DNA of 64,000 nt from Actinomadura latina NBRC 106108 (GTDB lineage: Bacteria; Actinomycetota; Actinomycetes; Streptosporangiales; Streptosporangiaceae), in NCBI RefSeq assembly GCF_001552195.1, contig NZ_BCQS01000012.1:1-64000 (forward strand), written 5' to 3'. A program made the translations under genes and the position numbers. Each line of letters begins with the position of its first letter. Position 1 is the first letter of the stretch. The notes under the pieces were generated by a model that was not told where the DNA came from, made no database searches, and saw only the letters and a program-made list of their open reading frames with translations. This document shows, in pieces, positions 1 through 8,312 of this stretch.

Positions 1-167
1 CGGTGATGCCCACGCGTTGAGCCTGCTGGGAGGACGTCTCGTCTGAATCGTCGATGCCGAGTTTCGTGCGCAGGCGGGTGACTCCGGCACGGAGGACGGG
101 CGGCACGCTGATCAGGGTGGCTGTGGCGTCGGCGAGGCTCGTCCGGGAGGTCGGGCGTCGACCGGTT
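1..167 (-). other. Unassigned coding-like frame at window edge
   Basis: On the minus strand one frame stays open from the end of the HxlR gene to the window edge and reads like protein (for example VLRAGVTRLRTKLGIDDSD), but it has no in-frame ATG or GTG next to a ribosome binding site. It may be the front of a gene continuing outside the window or a broken gene. I do not recognise the family, and part of the frame may be chance. Confidence 0.2.
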
Positions 168-566
168 TCATGAGCGCGCGTCGAATTGGGCGCGGGCCTC
201 GAAGACGCGATCCATGTGCGTCTCCGCCCAGGTCTTGATCGCGACCATCAGCGGGAACAGGTCCTGGCCGAGTGGCGTGAGCGCGTAGTCGACGCGCACC
301 GGCACCGATGCGGTCACCGTGCGGGTGACCAGCCCATCGCGTTCCAGCTTGCGCAGGGTCTGGGTGAGCATCTTCTGGCTGACGCCGGCGATGCGGCGGG
401 CGAGTTCGCTGTGCCGCTGCGGGCCGCCGGCCAGTGCCGGGATCACCAGCGCCGCCCACTTGTCGGTCAGCGTGTTCAGCAGTTCCCGGGTCGGGCAACC
501 TGCCAAGAACGCGTCATAGTCGCGTTTGGCCTGTTCTCGACGTTGCACGGCGGTCGTCGTCGCCAC
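168..566 (-). CDS. HxlR-family transcriptional regulator
   Basis: A 132-residue winged-helix DNA-binding protein of the HxlR/MarR-like group. The N-terminal Cys of the family is visible in GCPTRELL, followed by the HTH (HSELARRIAGVSQKMLTQTL) and a C-terminal wing and dimer helix. I chose the GTG at 566 because AGGAGG sits 4-5 bases upstream on the minus strand; an upstream in-frame ATG has no such site. It is divergent from a quinone-oxidoreductase-like gene. HxlR proteins often control adjacent redox genes in response to electrophiles or oxidants, so this neighbour is the likely target (inference). Confidence 0.85.
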   Translation of the reverse strand: MATTTAVQRREQAKRDYDAFLAGCPTRELLNTLTDKWAALVIPALAGGPQRHSELARRIAGVSQKMLTQTLRKLERDGLVTRTVTASVPVRVDYALTPLGQDLFPLMVAIKTWAETHMDRVFEARAQFDARS

Positions 567-603
567 GTGCCACCTCCTGTGCCGGTGCCTTAGGCACTCC
601 AAG

Positions 604-638
604 GTACCTACTTCCTAGCGGTGCCCGACCGTACCTAC
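604..638. promoter_or_regulatory. Direct repeats in HxlR/oxidoreductase divergent promoter
   Basis: The octamer GTACCTAC occurs twice (604-611 and 631-638), 27 bp start to start, in the 109-bp divergent intergenic region. HxlR dimers commonly bind paired direct repeats, so these are candidate operators for the adjacent regulator. No binding evidence exists beyond the repeats. Confidence 0.4.
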
Positions 639-675
639 CGTGAAGAAACCACGACATACAGCGGGAGGCACGACG

Positions 676-1593
676 ATGCGCGCAGTCAGCTATTCACAGT
701 TCGGAGGGCCGGAGGTCCTGTACGTGGCGGCCGACCTACCGGTACCGGAGCCAGGACCCGGACAGGTGCGAGTGCAAGTCGCCGCATCCGTTCTGCACCC
801 GGTCGACCTCATGATTCGCGCCGGCCGATTCCCCGCACCGCTGCCGGCCGGGCTGCCGTACACACCCGGCTGGGACGTGGCGGGCACGGTCGACGCAGTG
901 GGCCCGTCCGTCGACGATTTCACCGTTGGTGACGGTGTCATCGGCTTCTCACCATGGCTACGGACCACGGTCGGTACCCACGCGGAGTACGTGGTGCTGG
1001 AGGCCGCCTGGCTGACCGTCGCCCCCACTGGGATTCCCGCCACCGAGGCCGCGACCCTGCCGACCAACGGCCTCGCCGCTGCCCAAGCCCTCGACCTGCT
1101 CGCGCTTCCGGCGGGCTCGTCCCTGCTGGTCACCGGTGCCGCAGGGCAGGTCGGCGGGTTCACTCTGGCCCTGGCCAGGGCAGCCGGCCTGTACGCCACC
1201 GCACTCGCGGGGCCCGGCGACCGCGAGTTCGCCGAATCGCAGGGTGCGGTGTTCATGCCACGCTCGGACGATCCGGTCGCGGCGGCGCCGGACACCTTCG
1301 ACGCGGTCGTCGACCTGGCGGTGATCGGCCCCTCACTGATGGAACTGGTCAAGGACGGCGGCGGCTATGTGGCCGCCTCACCCCCGCTGCGACCCGAGCC
1401 GGTACGGGGAATCCGGACGTTCGCACTTGACGTGCTACCGGACGGGTCCCGGCTGAGCGACCTGGTCCAACGGGTAGAGGACGGAGACATTCCACTACGG
1501 GTCGCCGCGGAGTACTCCTTCGCCGACGCGGCGGCGGCCCACACCCGACTTGCCCAAGGCGGCGTGCGAGGCGCCGTAGTGGTCGTTCCCTGA
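676..1593 (+). CDS. NADP-dependent MDR oxidoreductase (quinone oxidoreductase-like)
   Basis: A 305-residue medium-chain dehydrogenase/reductase. The GroES-like N-terminal domain opens with MRAVSYSQFGGPEVL, typical of quinone oxidoreductases, and the Rossmann fold carries a GAAGQVGGF nucleotide-binding loop near residue 155. No catalytic or structural zinc Cys set is visible, as expected for the zinc-free QOR branch. The start is ATG 676, with GGGAGG at 663-668; more upstream in-frame starts lack a site. It probably reduces quinones or enones with NADPH in the cytoplasm. It is divergent from, and probably regulated by, the HxlR gene. Confidence 0.85.
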   Translation: MRAVSYSQFGGPEVLYVAADLPVPEPGPGQVRVQVAASVLHPVDLMIRAGRFPAPLPAGLPYTPGWDVAGTVDAVGPSVDDFTVGDGVIGFSPWLRTTVGTHAEYVVLEAAWLTVAPTGIPATEAATLPTNGLAAAQALDLLALPAGSSLLVTGAAGQVGGFTLALARAAGLYATALAGPGDREFAESQGAVFMPRSDDPVAAAPDTFDAVVDLAVIGPSLMELVKDGGGYVAASPPLRPEPVRGIRTFALDVLPDGSRLSDLVQRVEDGDIPLRVAAEYSFADAAAAHTRLAQGGVRGAVVVVP

Positions 1594-1613
1594 AGTTGGG
1601 CTACGGTCCTTTG

Positions 1614-2261
1614 ATGAGCTGGTTGTCCGATACCCGGAACTCCTACGACGCCGTCGCGGCCGGCTACGCCGACGAGACGCGCGACCTGCTCGACAGGCTG
1701 CTCCACGTCCGCGCGGGGGTTGTGCTGTTCGCCGACCTGGTCCGCGCGATCGGCGGCGGGCCCGTCGCGGATGTGGGCTGCGGACCTGGGCACACCACCG
1801 CCCTGCTACGGGAGTTGGGCGCGGACGCGTTCGGCATCGACCTGTCACCCGCGATGATCGAGATCGCCCGCCGCGAGCACCCCGGCGCGCGGTTCGAGGT
1901 CGGTTCGATGACCGACCTGAAGCTCGCCGACGACTCCATGGCCGGTGTGCTCGCGTGGTGGTCGCTGATCTACATCCCGGACGAGGCGGTGCCGGGCGTG
2001 CTCGGACAGTTCCACCGGGTACTGCGGCCGGGCGGGGTGCTGGCCGTCGGATTCCACGTCGGTAACGGGTCGAAGATCGAGACGACCGGTGACGGCGACC
2101 AGGCCTTGCAGGCGTATGTCCACCACCGCCAACCGTCCCGCGTGGCCGGCTGGCTCCGCGAGGCGGGCTTTACCGTGGAGGCGCAGCACCTGTTGAATCC
2201 GGACGAGCCGAAGCCGGGCGCGATCCTGTTCGCCCGCCGACCCCTGGCACCGCCCCGGTGA
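1614..2261 (+). CDS. Class I SAM-dependent methyltransferase
   Basis: A 215-residue cytoplasmic methyltransferase of the UbiE/Methyltransf_11-25 type. Motif I is VADVGCGPGHT near residue 50, the acidic end of strand beta2 is in GIDLSPAMIEIAR, and the post-motif VLRPGGVLAV is present. ATG 1614 matches the usual N-terminus (NSYDAVAAGYADE); a TTG at 1596 is possible. It follows the oxidoreductase by about 20 bp and is probably cotranscribed. The substrate cannot be told from sequence. Confidence 0.85.
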   Translation: MSWLSDTRNSYDAVAAGYADETRDLLDRLLHVRAGVVLFADLVRAIGGGPVADVGCGPGHTTALLRELGADAFGIDLSPAMIEIARREHPGARFEVGSMTDLKLADDSMAGVLAWWSLIYIPDEAVPGVLGQFHRVLRPGGVLAVGFHVGNGSKIETTGDGDQALQAYVHHRQPSRVAGWLREAGFTVEAQHLLNPDEPKPGAILFARRPLAPPR

Positions 2262-2323
2262 CCGCCGCGTCCGCGATGCCGTCCAGGCCGGCTCCGGGGG
2301 TGGGGCCTCAACGGGCATGATCG

Positions 2324-2536
2324 GTGTCTCCCGAGCGGTCGGTGATCTTGGCGGCAAGGGCGGCGGCAAGCACTCACACCGCCACCGCCCTCGGCCTGCG
2401 CCTCCTCGACATTCCGCTGCCGCTGCCGCCCCTGACCATCGGCATGGCCTGGCACCCCCGCCACGCAGCCGACGCAGCCCACCACTGGCTCCGCGACGCC
2501 GTCCGCCGCACACTCCACGCGCCTGCGGCCACCTGA
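2324..2536 (+). pseudogene. LysR-family regulator, C-terminal remnant
   Basis: About 55-70 residues matching only the end of a LysR effector-binding domain. Key stretches are TATALGLRLLDIPLPLPPL and IGMAWHPRHAADAAHHWLRD, the typical last strand and helix before the stop. The wHTH and most of the substrate-binding domain (around 230 residues) are missing, and upstream DNA shows no continuation in any frame. This is a decayed gene. The rest of the 2262-2604 gap holds nothing else I can recognise. Confidence 0.65.
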
Positions 2537-2604
2537 CTTTGATCCCGAGGGCAGCTTTATCGAACGGCACTCTCGTACCGTGATGGGCGGGGCCGGCTGC
2601 GCTC

Positions 2605-3642
2605 TCAGCGCCAGCCGAGTTCGGGTGCCACGTGGGTCAGGATGTTCTCCAGGACGTGCGCGTTGTAGTCCACACCGAGCTGGTTCGGGACCGTGAGCAG
2701 CAGCGTGTCGGCGGCCTGAATGGCCTCGTCGCCGGCGAGCTGCTTGACCAGCACGTCCGGCTCGGCCGCGTACGAACGTCCGAAGACGGCCCTGGTCTTC
2801 TCGTCGATCATCCCGATCTGGTCGTCCGAGTCGGCGCTCCGGCCGAAGTAGGCGCGATCCAGATCGCTGGTCAGCGCGAAGATGCTGCGGCTGACCGACA
2901 CGCGCGGCTCGCGCTCGTGTCCGGCGTCCTTCCACGCCTGCCGGTAGGCCTCGATCTGCCTGCGCTGCTGGACGTGCAGCGGCTCGCCGGTCTCATCGTC
3001 CTTGAGCGTGGAGCTTTGCAGGTTCATGCCGAGCTCGGCCGCCCACACGCTGGTCGCGTTGGAGCCCGAGCCCCACCAGATGCGGTCGCGCAGCCCCGCG
3101 GAATGCGGCTCGATGCGCAGCAGCCCGGGTGGGTTGGGGAACATCGGCCGCGGACTCGGCTGGGCGAAGCCTCTGCCCTGCAGCACCGTGAGCAGTACCT
3201 CGGTGTGCTTGCGCGCCATGTCGGCATCGGTGTCGCCCTCGGACGGCTCGTACCCGAAGTACCGCCACCCGTCGACGACCTGCTCCGGTGATCCCCGGCT
3301 GATGCCCAACTGCAGCCGCCCACCGGAGATCAGGTCGGCGGCGCCGGCGTTCTCGGCGAAGTACATCGGGTTCTCGTAACGCATGTCGATCACGCCGGTG
3401 CCGATCTCGATGCGCGAGGTCTTCGCGCCGATCGCGGAGAGCAGCGGAAGGGGAGAGGCCAGCTGCCTGGCGAAATGGTGCACCCGGAAATAGGCGCCGT
3501 CGGCGCCGAGTTCCTCCGCGGCCACGGCGAGATCGATCGACTGCAGCAGCGCGTCCGCCGCCGTCCGGGTCCGCGAGCCTGCGCTGTCACTCCAGTGACC
3601 GAACGAGAGAAAACCGATCTTCTTCACACCGACACCAACCAT
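2605..3642 (-). CDS. LLM-class flavin-dependent oxidoreductase
   Basis: A 345-residue luciferase-like monooxygenase (bacterial luciferase TIM-barrel superfamily, FMN/F420 class). Visible family signatures are the N-terminal KKIGFLSFGHW strand, AAEELGADGAYFRVHHF, the RIEIGTGVIDMRYENP segment and LQLGISRGSPEQ. The C-terminus ends normally at ELGWR. The start at 3642 is the first good ATG before the first barrel strand; the frame is open further upstream but that sequence is antisense to the next gene. It faces the ASCH-type gene divergently. The substrate is unknown. Confidence 0.85.
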   Translation of the reverse strand: MVGVGVKKIGFLSFGHWSDSAGSRTRTAADALLQSIDLAVAAEELGADGAYFRVHHFARQLASPLPLLSAIGAKTSRIEIGTGVIDMRYENPMYFAENAGAADLISGGRLQLGISRGSPEQVVDGWRYFGYEPSEGDTDADMARKHTEVLLTVLQGRGFAQPSPRPMFPNPPGLLRIEPHSAGLRDRIWWGSGSNATSVWAAELGMNLQSSTLKDDETGEPLHVQQRRQIEAYRQAWKDAGHEREPRVSVSRSIFALTSDLDRAYFGRSADSDDQIGMIDEKTRAVFGRSYAAEPDVLVKQLAGDEAIQAADTLLLTVPNQLGVDYNAHVLENILTHVAPELGWR

Positions 3643-3783
3643 CTCAGCGCCTACGAGATTCCAGCGCGACTGACCACACGGTCGTTCCTGCCCCAGGTGG
3701 CCTCCCGCGACTCGTTTAGCATGATCTATTGGGTGCTCTGCTTGATGCTGCAGAAGGACAGGCGTATCGCCCGGGAGGGAACG

Positions 3784-4378
3784 ATGCTGTTCAGGCGCGA
3801 GGTACTTGAGGGGATCGCGGGCGGGCGGATCGACCGTGTGTTCCGCGTGTGGGCCGAGCCCCGGGTCCGCGCGGGGAGCACCCAGCGCACCTGGGCGGGG
3901 ATCATCGTCATCGACTCGGTCACGGCCGTCACCCCCGCGGAGATCACCGAGGAGGACGCCCTCCGCTCGGGTTTCAAAAGCCGCGCGGCGCTGCTCACCG
4001 CCCTGTCCAAGAGCACCAAAGAGGGTGGCTACCACCGCGTCATGCTCCATCTGGGCGGCCCCGACCCCCGATCGGAACTGGCCGACAACGACGACCTGAC
4101 GGACCAGGAACTGGCCGACCTCAAAACCGCCCTGGACACCATCGACACCCGCAGCCGCCGCGCCCCCTGGACCCGCGAGGTCCTCCGCCTCATCGAGGAA
4201 CACCCCCGGCCTGCGCGCCCTGGACCTGGCCGAACACCTGAACCGCGACAGACTCCCCTTCAAGGCCGACGTCCGCCGCCTCAAAGCCCTCGGCCTCACC
4301 GAAAGCCTGGAGACCGGCTACCGCCTTTCCCCGCGCGGCAAGGCCCTCGCGGCCTACCTACGATCGCTGACCGAATAA
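3784..4378 (+). pseudogene. ASCH-like plus winged-helix protein, frameshifted
   Basis: Starts at ATG 3784 behind GGGAGGGA (3774-3781). The first about 140 residues resemble an ASCH/PUA-like fold (LFRREVLEGIAGGRIDRVFR then a WAGIIVIDSV strand). The frame then breaks in a run of five C near 4205-4210. Removing one C restores a continuous C-terminal winged helix (GLRALDLAEHLNRD, VRRLKALGLTESL, GYRLSPRGKALAAYL) that ends at TAA 4376-4378. The intact product would be about 197 residues. In the read-through frame the gene runs on into unrelated sequence. Either a recent frameshift mutation or a sequencing error in the C run; ASCH domains are thought to bind RNA or modified nucleotides. Confidence 0.7.
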
Positions 4379-5296
4379 TCAATCTCTGGCGGCTGCTTCA
4401 GTCCTGGCATCCCCAACGCCGACCGGCGGCGGTTGCAGCTCACGCGGGTGCGCTGCGGCTCCCAGCGTCAAGGGGGCGGCGTAGTGATCGAAGAACAGCC
4501 GGGCGATCAGGTCGCCGCGTGAGCCGGTGCCGGACTTGGCGAAGATCGACTTCAGGTGGTCCTGCACGGTGTACGACGACACGTGCAGCCGGTCGGCGAT
4601 CTGTCTGGTGGACAGGCCCTGCGCCACCAGCTCGGTCACGCGCCGCTCGCTGCCGGTGAAGCCGTAGGCATCGGCCATCAGCGGCGCCATTTCGGCGGGA
4701 CGAGCCGCTTCGAGCATCACCGCGACCGGTGATCCCGGCCCATCGCCCATCAGCGAGCCCCGGACGATGAGCCACTGACCGGACCGGGTGCGCGCCCGTG
4801 CCCTGGCCGGACGGATTTCGGCCGGCGCACGTGCCGCAGTTGCCGCGGTGTCGCACAGGGCGCGGGCCTGGCGGGCGACGGCGGGGATGACCAGCGGCAG
4901 TTCGACACCGGCCCGGTCACCGGTGCCCAGCTCGTCCAGCCAACGTTGCGCCGCCTGGTTGGACATTCCTACGCCGTCATCGGCGTCGAGGATCAGCAGG
5001 CCGGTGTCGGCGTCCCCGGCCCGTGCGGCATCGAGCAAGAGTCCTCGCCGCAGTCCGTCGGCGATCAACCCGGCCAGCGACGACACGAACCTCACTTCGG
5101 CCGCCGAGAAGTAGGGGCGCTTGGCCTCCCGGAACACGGTCAGTGCGCCCCAGGTCGCCTGGCCGACCGTGAGGACCGCCCGCAACTCGTCGGCGAAGCC
5201 ACCGGGCCGGCGGATCTCCCGCTGGCGCAGGCTGCGGTCGAGATCACCGGCGGTGACCTCGCTCAGGCTGGCCGCCGGACGGGGTAACCCCCAAGA
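4379..5296 (-). pseudogene. LuxR-family regulator lacking its N-terminus
   Basis: The C-terminal HTH is intact (TGSERRVTELVAQGLSTRQI, LHVSSYTVQDHLKSIFAKSG), preceded by the later part of a GAF-like sensor (ADELRAVLTVGQATWGALTV, FSAAEVRFVSSLAGLIADGL). Members of this LuxR type usually run about 350 residues or more, beginning about 100 residues further upstream. Here the frame meets a stop at 5297-5299 and no ATG or GTG with a ribosome binding site is present; only TTG 5185 could start a shortened protein. The most likely reading is a 5'-truncated gene. Its stop abuts the ASCH gene's stop, tail to tail. Confidence 0.65.
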
Positions 5297-5382
5297 TCAT
5301 CTAGCCAGGCGACCTGCGCTACCGCGTCCGGCGTCCATAACCCACCAACCCACCCCCGCTCGGCGAGTAGTTCACACTCTGA

Positions 5383-5736
5383 TTACGGGTCATTGCCTTG
5401 GCGTTGATTCAGTGAACCGGAGATCTCCGAGTCGGAGACGATCTGTTCGCCCGGGTCAGGCATGCTCTGCAGCGCGTCACCACCGACCTTCGTCCCCTCG
5501 ACGCGCTGAGTGCCGCGCCCCGGGCGGCGGCCCTCATCCTCGCTCTCCTCCGATGACCGGCGGTCGGACCAGGTCACCGACGCCTGGAGAGCCCCGCCGA
5601 GGACGAGGAGGACGACGGTCGCCGCCCACAGGGCCGCGGTCCAGTCCTGGATGAGCAGACCCGTCGCGACGTTCACCGCGCCGGCGATCACGAACGTGCC
5701 GCCCGCTGCGACGGCACGCTTGACTCCCTTGCTCAT
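5383..5736 (-). CDS. Small two-helix membrane protein paired with NACHT NTPase
   Basis: A 117-residue protein of no family I recognise. It has two predicted membrane helices (about residues 11-29 and 35-52), then a charged, flexible, probably cytoplasmic tail (SSEESEDEGRRPGRG). The tail ends with a motif at residues 98-113, Q-x-V-x-x-SEI-x-G-x-L-x-Q-x-Q, which is also found near the N-terminus of the NACHT protein encoded just upstream. The start ATG 5736 has GAGGGAG about 5 bases upstream and lies 15 bases after the NACHT stop, so the two genes form an operon. The shared motif suggests that the two proteins contact the same partner or each other (inference). Confidence 0.7.
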   Translation of the reverse strand: MSKGVKRAVAAGGTFVIAGAVNVATGLLIQDWTAALWAATVVLLVLGGALQASVTWSDRRSSEESEDEGRRPGRGTQRVEGTKVGGDALQSMPDPGEQIVSDSEISGSLNQRQGNDP

Positions 5737-5751
5737 GGCGCTCCCTCGAGC

Positions 5752-8070
5752 TCAATCGAAATGTGATCTGATACCGAAGAGCTGGTCGGCGTAGAGCGCG
5801 GGGTCCAGCCATTCTATATGCGCAGTGCAAGGTGCATGATCTATCCGTCTGAACGTGACGGTCAGCCTGTTCAGGTCGTTCGGGAGTTTCCACCCCAAGG
5901 TACTGAATGAAGTGCCGCGACCGGTATTCAGGACGTGCGTATGCGGTCTTCTGGACGCGTTCGCGGTAATCGACATGATGATCGAGGCGGCTTCGCAGTT
6001 CTTGACCTTGATCGCCCCGTCGAGCCTGCGGTAGGGCCACCCCAGTCGATGCGGCGGGACCGAGAAGGTGCTCGTCACCGCGCTGCTTGGCGGCATCGTC
6101 CAGCCCCAGGCCGGTATCGGGGTGAAATCCGCGTCAACTCCGCCACCAACCTGGAAGTGCACATCGTAACGTGTAGGCGCCTTTCCGGTCTCATATTCCA
6201 ATGGGCCGCCCTTGAAGGTTGCGCCTAAGACCAGAGCCGTGATGAAAATGACGGCGAGATGTGCCACCAACCTGATCACGGGCACGTAGAGCTGCGCCTT
6301 TGCGATCTGCAGGCGCGACGTTTCCGGCTTGACGACCTCGTACGGATGGTCTTGCAGCAGCAGAGAATTGCCCGCTCGCAGCCGCTCCTGAAGCCGAACG
6401 TGCCGGAACTCATAGAAGACGCCGGGCTTTCGCAGGACGCCACGGCTGTGGGCGTCCTCAATGAACCTCAGAAGGTGGAACGGCAGCAAACCCCGCACGG
6501 CGAGCCAGAGGCGGGCCGCCATGTACCGGCCCCAGGCCGTACTGATGAGCGTCGCCGCCGCGGCGAAACTCCCGTAGACCAAGGCGTAGGTCATCGTGGT
6601 GACGGAGTCGGCGCCGGCAGCGCCTCCGATCCAGGCGCTCAGCCCGACCCACCCCGCGATCCCGGCCACCGCGGCGACGAAGACGGCGAGCATCCGGTAG
6701 CGACGCAGGTGGGAGCGGGGATCCGCGGTCTCCCGTTCCGTGATGACGATCTCCTTGCCTTCGCGTAGGGCACGCGAAGTAAGGGCCACCGAGGCCAGGA
6801 CGAAGAGGGTTCCGCCGATGGCCGCCGCGGTGTTCCACATCAGATGAAGGATCCAGCCGGTCCCCAAGCCGAAGAGCAGCCCGGCCGCGAAGTCCGCTAT
6901 AGGTGAATGAAAATGCCACCAGTGGACTTCGCGCGGGCTGCGCGCCAGCGTGCCGAGCCAGCGCTTCGCCTGGTACTCGCTGTAGGGCAGGCCGAGGTGA
7001 CGCGCGTACGTGGCGGGGATGTAGGCGTCCAGGAGGTGCTCCTCCACGCTCTGGACGTCGGAGTGCGCAAGGAGTTCATCCGGGTTCGTCGTGGGCCGCT
7101 TGTAGGCGGTCCGAGCGAGGAACAGCATCAGCGGTGTGGACAGCGCGTGGGCGACTGGGCCGTCGGGGTCGTCGCGGAGGCGCTGGAACAGCGGGCGCCA
7201 CCGCGTGTCATCGGTGAACGCGCTGCTCAGATACCTGATCGCGTCCTCGACCTTGACGGAGTCGATCTCGACGACGGCCGCCCTGGCGAGCGGGGCGCCG
7301 GACGCCTCCACCGCGGCCACATACTCCTCCCGGCGGCACGTCACCACGAAAGGCGCTCTGTCGTCGAAGGCCGCGCCGATGCCTTCGATCACCTCCCCCA
7401 GGGAACCTGCACGAACCTCGTCGAGACCGTCCAGCACAGGGACGATCCGCCGTTGCCTGATCAGCCGCAGTGCCGTCTCCCGGCCCTGCGCGCGGGACTC
7501 GCCGACGTCCGGGTGGTCCTGCTGGATGCGCGCGGCCATCCACGTCATCAGCGGAATGTCCGGATGCCAGGAGGCGAGCGACAGGAAGACCGGCACGGGG
7601 CCGTCCGCCTCCTGTACGGGTTTCGGCAGCAGCTCCCGGGTCAGCAGCAGGGCCTGGACCGTCTTGCCCGCGCCCTGCTCACCAATGATCGCCAGCTGTC
7701 GGTGGGGCAGATCGCGGAAGATGCCGGCGAGGCCCGCCGAATCGCCTTCCAGATTCAGCAGCGCGGACTCCCGGGCCTGAACGGGCCGTTCGGTCGAACG
7801 AACACGCACCACGAGCGGTGACGACGTCCATAACGAGCGCTGTCCGGTCTCCTGGAGGACCCGCGCGTCCACGGACGCGGCGAGGCGTCGGACGGCATGG
7901 TCCAGCGGTGTCCCGCCCGCGATGTGGATCTCCTGGTGCTGGTACAGCGGCCCGCGGATCTCCGAGTGCTCGACTCGCTGGCTCATGGCCACCGCATCGA
8001 GCGGATCCTTCTCCCTCCGCCTGCCAGCCCGCCCTCTCCATGCCATCGCACCGTCCCGATTCGCCATCAC
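5752..8070 (-). CDS. Membrane-anchored NACHT-domain NTPase
   Basis: About 772 residues. A short N-terminal segment carries the Q-x-V-x-x-SEI-x-G-x-L-x-Q-x-Q motif (residues 31-46). The NACHT ATPase follows: Walker A GEQGAGKT (130-137), Walker B with the NACHT signature VPVLDGLDE (about 210-218), and sensor-like FVVTCRREEY. A helical region ends in VEEHLLDAYIPATYARH, as in NACHT winged-helix regions. Next come four hydrophobic helices in two hairpins (roughly 395-440 and 460-515), a cytoplasmic loop, a fifth helix near 605-625 and about 145 C-terminal beta-rich residues, probably outside the membrane. There are no TPR, WD40 or LRR repeats. NACHT proteins in bacteria frequently act in antiphage defence; that role is inferred. 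GTG 8070 and ATG 8067 are equivalent start choices, and a later ATG (residue 29) is possible. Confidence 0.85.
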   Translation of the reverse strand: MMANRDGAMAWRGRAGRRREKDPLDAVAMSQRVEHSEIRGPLYQHQEIHIAGGTPLDHAVRRLAASVDARVLQETGQRSLWTSSPLVVRVRSTERPVQARESALLNLEGDSAGLAGIFRDLPHRQLAIIGEQGAGKTVQALLLTRELLPKPVQEADGPVPVFLSLASWHPDIPLMTWMAARIQQDHPDVGESRAQGRETALRLIRQRRIVPVLDGLDEVRAGSLGEVIEGIGAAFDDRAPFVVTCRREEYVAAVEASGAPLARAAVVEIDSVKVEDAIRYLSSAFTDDTRWRPLFQRLRDDPDGPVAHALSTPLMLFLARTAYKRPTTNPDELLAHSDVQSVEEHLLDAYIPATYARHLGLPYSEYQAKRWLGTLARSPREVHWWHFHSPIADFAAGLLFGLGTGWILHLMWNTAAAIGGTLFVLASVALTSRALREGKEIVITERETADPRSHLRRYRMLAVFVAAVAGIAGWVGLSAWIGGAAGADSVTTMTYALVYGSFAAAATLISTAWGRYMAARLWLAVRGLLPFHLLRFIEDAHSRGVLRKPGVFYEFRHVRLQERLRAGNSLLLQDHPYEVVKPETSRLQIAKAQLYVPVIRLVAHLAVIFITALVLGATFKGGPLEYETGKAPTRYDVHFQVGGGVDADFTPIPAWGWTMPPSSAVTSTFSVPPHRLGWPYRRLDGAIKVKNCEAASIIMSITANASRRPHTHVLNTGRGTSFSTLGWKLPNDLNRLTVTFRRIDHAPCTAHIEWLDPALYADQLFGIRSHFD

Positions 8071-8282
8071 GCAGACGCTCTTATCGTGCAGCCGACGACG
8101 AATTGCGGGAGTTTCATCGGGCTGCCGCTATCAGGTGAGTACAGTATCCGCTCCGGCGCGTGCGGTCGGCGGGCCGGCACCAGGAAATCAAGGCCATCGG
8201 CTCAAGCCAGTTTCCTGAACTTCTACTTCTCTTCGCATCGGACAAGGTGTTCACAATTGCGGTGCGCACCTTGCTGCTGGTC

Positions 8283-8306
8283 GGGGCGCCCTGGTCGGGG
8301 CGCCCC
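8283..8306 (-). terminator. Hairpin after DHA2 efflux gene
   Basis: GGGGCGCC (8283-8290) pairs with GGCGCCCC (8299-8306) around an 8-base loop, just beyond the stop of the minus-strand MFS gene. No U tract follows, which is usual in high-GC actinobacteria. The rest of 8071-8312 is the upstream region of the NACHT gene, without a clear operator. Confidence 0.4.
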
Positions 8307-8312
8307 GATCGT

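Noticed and set aside
112..498. Minus-strand frame overlapping the HxlR gene
   Set aside because: Arg/Pro/Ala shadow in another frame of the HxlR gene without a domain.
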